From Microbacteriaceae bacterium BACL25 MAG-120322-bin65 (GTDB taxonomy: Bacteria; Actinomycetota; Actinomycetes; Actinomycetales; Microbacteriaceae): a stretch of DNA of 35,816 bases. Location of the stretch: positions 1 to 35,816 of the forward strand of contig LIAY01000004.1 of NCBI GenBank assembly GCA_001438965.1. Reading direction: 5' to 3'. A model generated the notes under the pieces. That model ran no database searches, was not told the DNA's origin, and saw nothing but the letters and a program-made list of their open reading frames with translations. Both the position numbers and the translations under genes were made by a program. Shown here one piece after another: positions 35,001 through 35,816 of the stretch (positions within the stretch are counted from its first letter, which is position 1; every line of letters starts with the position of its first letter).

Positions 35001-35033
35001 CCGGGTGGCATCCAGAGTTTGGGTGTCACCCGG
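35001..35033 (+). other. Hairpin between rhaS and rhaM
   Basis: CCGGGTGGCA (35001-35010) pairs with TGTCACCCGG (35024-35033) through 10 positions, one of them G-T, with a 13-base loop. No T-run follows and rhaM begins 29 bases later with its own AAAGGA. It may be a leaky terminator or a 3' stabiliser that raises rhaS mRNA over its neighbours. Confidence 0.55.
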
Positions 35034-35062
35034 TGCCGTTAACAAGAAAGAAAGGATTCGAG

Positions 35063-35386
35063 ATGCAACGCATTGGTTTTCGTCTCAAACTTCGCAAGGA
35101 CACCCTCGACGAATATGTGGAACGTCACCAAGCTGTGTGGCCGGAAATGCTCGAAGCGCTAAGTGCCAATGGGTGGACCAACTACTCACTCTTTCTTGAC
35201 CGTGACGACGCAACGCTTTTTGGCTATTTCGAGACCCCTGACTTGGCAGCGGCTCGCGCTGGCATGGCAGCACTCGAGATCAATACACGCTGGCAAACTC
35301 AGATGGCGAAATACTTTGAGGCATTAGAGGGCATGAAACCAGATGAGGGTTTCAAGCAGTTAGAAAGTGTATTCTTCCTGGCTTAG
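35063..35386 (+). CDS. rhaM: L-rhamnose mutarotase
   Basis: Interconverts the alpha and beta anomers of L-rhamnose, giving the isomerase its preferred form. It is 107 aa from ATG 35063, with AAAGGA seven bases upstream; the track start at 35033 is within the hairpin region. It fits the RhaM/YiiL family: RIGFRLKLRKDTLDEYVERHQAVWPEML contains the catalytic-type His, then GWTNYSLFLD, LFGYFETPD and a C-terminal LESVFFL. It is the last gene of the rhaT-P-Q-S-M cluster, and its presence is strong evidence that the transporter handles rhamnose. Confidence 0.95.
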   Translation: MQRIGFRLKLRKDTLDEYVERHQAVWPEMLEALSANGWTNYSLFLDRDDATLFGYFETPDLAAARAGMAALEINTRWQTQMAKYFEALEGMKPDEGFKQLESVFFLA

Positions 35387-35445
35387 TCTGCCCAATATTA
35401 TCCACTGTGGAGAGCCGCCCATGGTGAAGGACGAGACGGCGTTAG
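35387..35445. other. Short gap between rhaM and the convergent BI-1 gene
   Basis: 59 bases with no gene. The only structure seen is TCCAC-T-GTGGA (35401-35411), a 5-bp inverted repeat too short to call a terminator with confidence. Confidence 0.3.
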
Positions 35446-35816
35446 TTAGTCACCGCGCAAGATAGCGAGCAAGCGCAGGATTTCAACGTAGAGCCACACA
35501 ACGGTGACCATGATGCCAAAGGCTGCCTGCCAGCCATAAACCCGGGGAGCTCCCTTTTCCACACCTGCTTTGATGGATTCAAAATCCATCACCAGTGAAT
35601 ATGCGGCGAGGAACACGACGAGGATGCCCAGTGGCACGCCCATAGGGATGCCAAAGATTTCTACGCTGCGCAAACCAAACATGCCACTGGTAGTGCCAAA
35701 GGCCATCAGGCCAAAGTTGACCAGAGAGAACACCACGTAGCCCAACATGGCAATGGTGACAATCCGGGTCATCCGTGCTGAAGTGCGAAAACGTCCACTG
35801 AGGAAAAGAAACAGGG
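35446..35816 (-). CDS. Bax inhibitor-1/YccA family membrane protein (5' end outside window)
   Basis: The C-terminal part of a polytopic membrane protein. The reading frame stays open upstream of the track's Met at 35772 to the window edge (…SGRFRTSARMTRIVTIAMLGYVVFSLVNF), so the real start is outside and that Met is internal. At least four hydrophobic helices are visible, including GVPLGILVVFLAAYSLVMDFESI and AAFGIMVTVVWLYVEILRLLAIL. The D-F-E-S-I segment, the GAPRVYGWQAAFG loop and the final YVEILRLL match actinobacterial Bax-inhibitor-1/YccA proteins, whose bacterial role (ion leak or protease partner) is not settled. Confidence 0.88.
   Translation of the reverse strand, partial: LFLFLSGRFRTSARMTRIVTIAMLGYVVFSLVNFGLMAFGTTSGMFGLRSVEIFGIPMGVPLGILVVFLAAYSLVMDFESIKAGVEKGAPRVYGWQAAFGIMVTVVWLYVEILRLLAILRGD

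Noticed and set aside
35398-35406. TTATCCACT as a DnaA box
   Set aside because: A single site with one mismatch, no cluster, no AT-rich unwinding region and no origin genes nearby.

Overview
The window reads as a chromosomal segment of a mid-GC actinobacterium, most likely a small-genome member of the Microbacteriaceae (Rhodoluna/Aquiluna-like, 'Luna' lineage). I base this on the gene order rplM-rpsI-glmM-coaA-glmS-acpS-alr-tsaE-tsaB-rimI-tsaD, the CIRCE-controlled groES, the actinobacterial GuaB/GuaB3/GuaA block with a DUF3817 gene, and many GTG starts with GTGA/ATGA overlaps. The lineage call is an inference from gene content; no database was searched. Coding density is very high. No gene-free stretch exceeds 300 bases, and I see no rRNA, tRNA, IS element, prophage or CRISPR array.

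Region 1 (1-11100) is housekeeping. It starts with the tail of L13 and with S9. The two amino-sugar enzymes GlmM and GlmS, which lead to UDP-GlcNAc, flank a reversed pantothenate kinase gene. A tightly overlapping run follows: holo-ACP synthase, alanine racemase, the t6A tRNA-modification proteins TsaE, TsaB and TsaD, and the acetyltransferase RimI. After these come a small DUF4190-like membrane protein, a convergent THUMP-like methyltransferase, and a lone groES with two tandem CIRCE operators and no adjacent groEL.

Region 2 (11098-17515) is transport. It holds a RarD/EamA permease and a complete branched-chain-amino-acid-type (LivKHMGF or related) ABC importer. The binding-protein gene is convergent to the ATPase/permease operon, and a very stable hairpin lies between them. 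The LivH-like permease carries an N-terminal secreted domain with a carboxypeptidase-regulatory-like (transthyretin) fold. A GTTAC-N6-GTAAC site upstream of livK resembles a GlnR nitrogen-regulator box.

Region 3 (17734-23170) is GMP synthesis: guaB, a GuaB3 paralogue lacking the catalytic cysteine, a SURF1-family oxidase-assembly protein, a DUF3817 membrane protein and guaA.

Region 4 (23174-35386) is a complete L-rhamnose utilisation locus. It has a LacI-family regulator and a divergent operon of rhaI, a bifunctional aldolase/dehydrogenase, rhaB and an lldD2-type lactate dehydrogenase. A second operon encodes the rhamnose ABC importer (rhaT, rhaP, rhaQ, rhaS) and a mutarotase. The same 14-bp operator (TTGAAACGATTCAA) stands in front of both operons, with a third one-mismatch copy 70 bp upstream of the second. 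Together these genes could take L-rhamnose to DHAP plus L-lactaldehyde, then L-lactate, then pyruvate. The window ends in a truncated Bax-inhibitor-1/YccA membrane protein gene.

I did not find a clearly undescribed system. The most interesting leads are the shared rhamnose operators with the embedded lactate dehydrogenase, the LivH fusion with its possible nitrogen-control box, the dual CIRCE at an orphan groES, and the Cys-to-Ser change in GuaB3.
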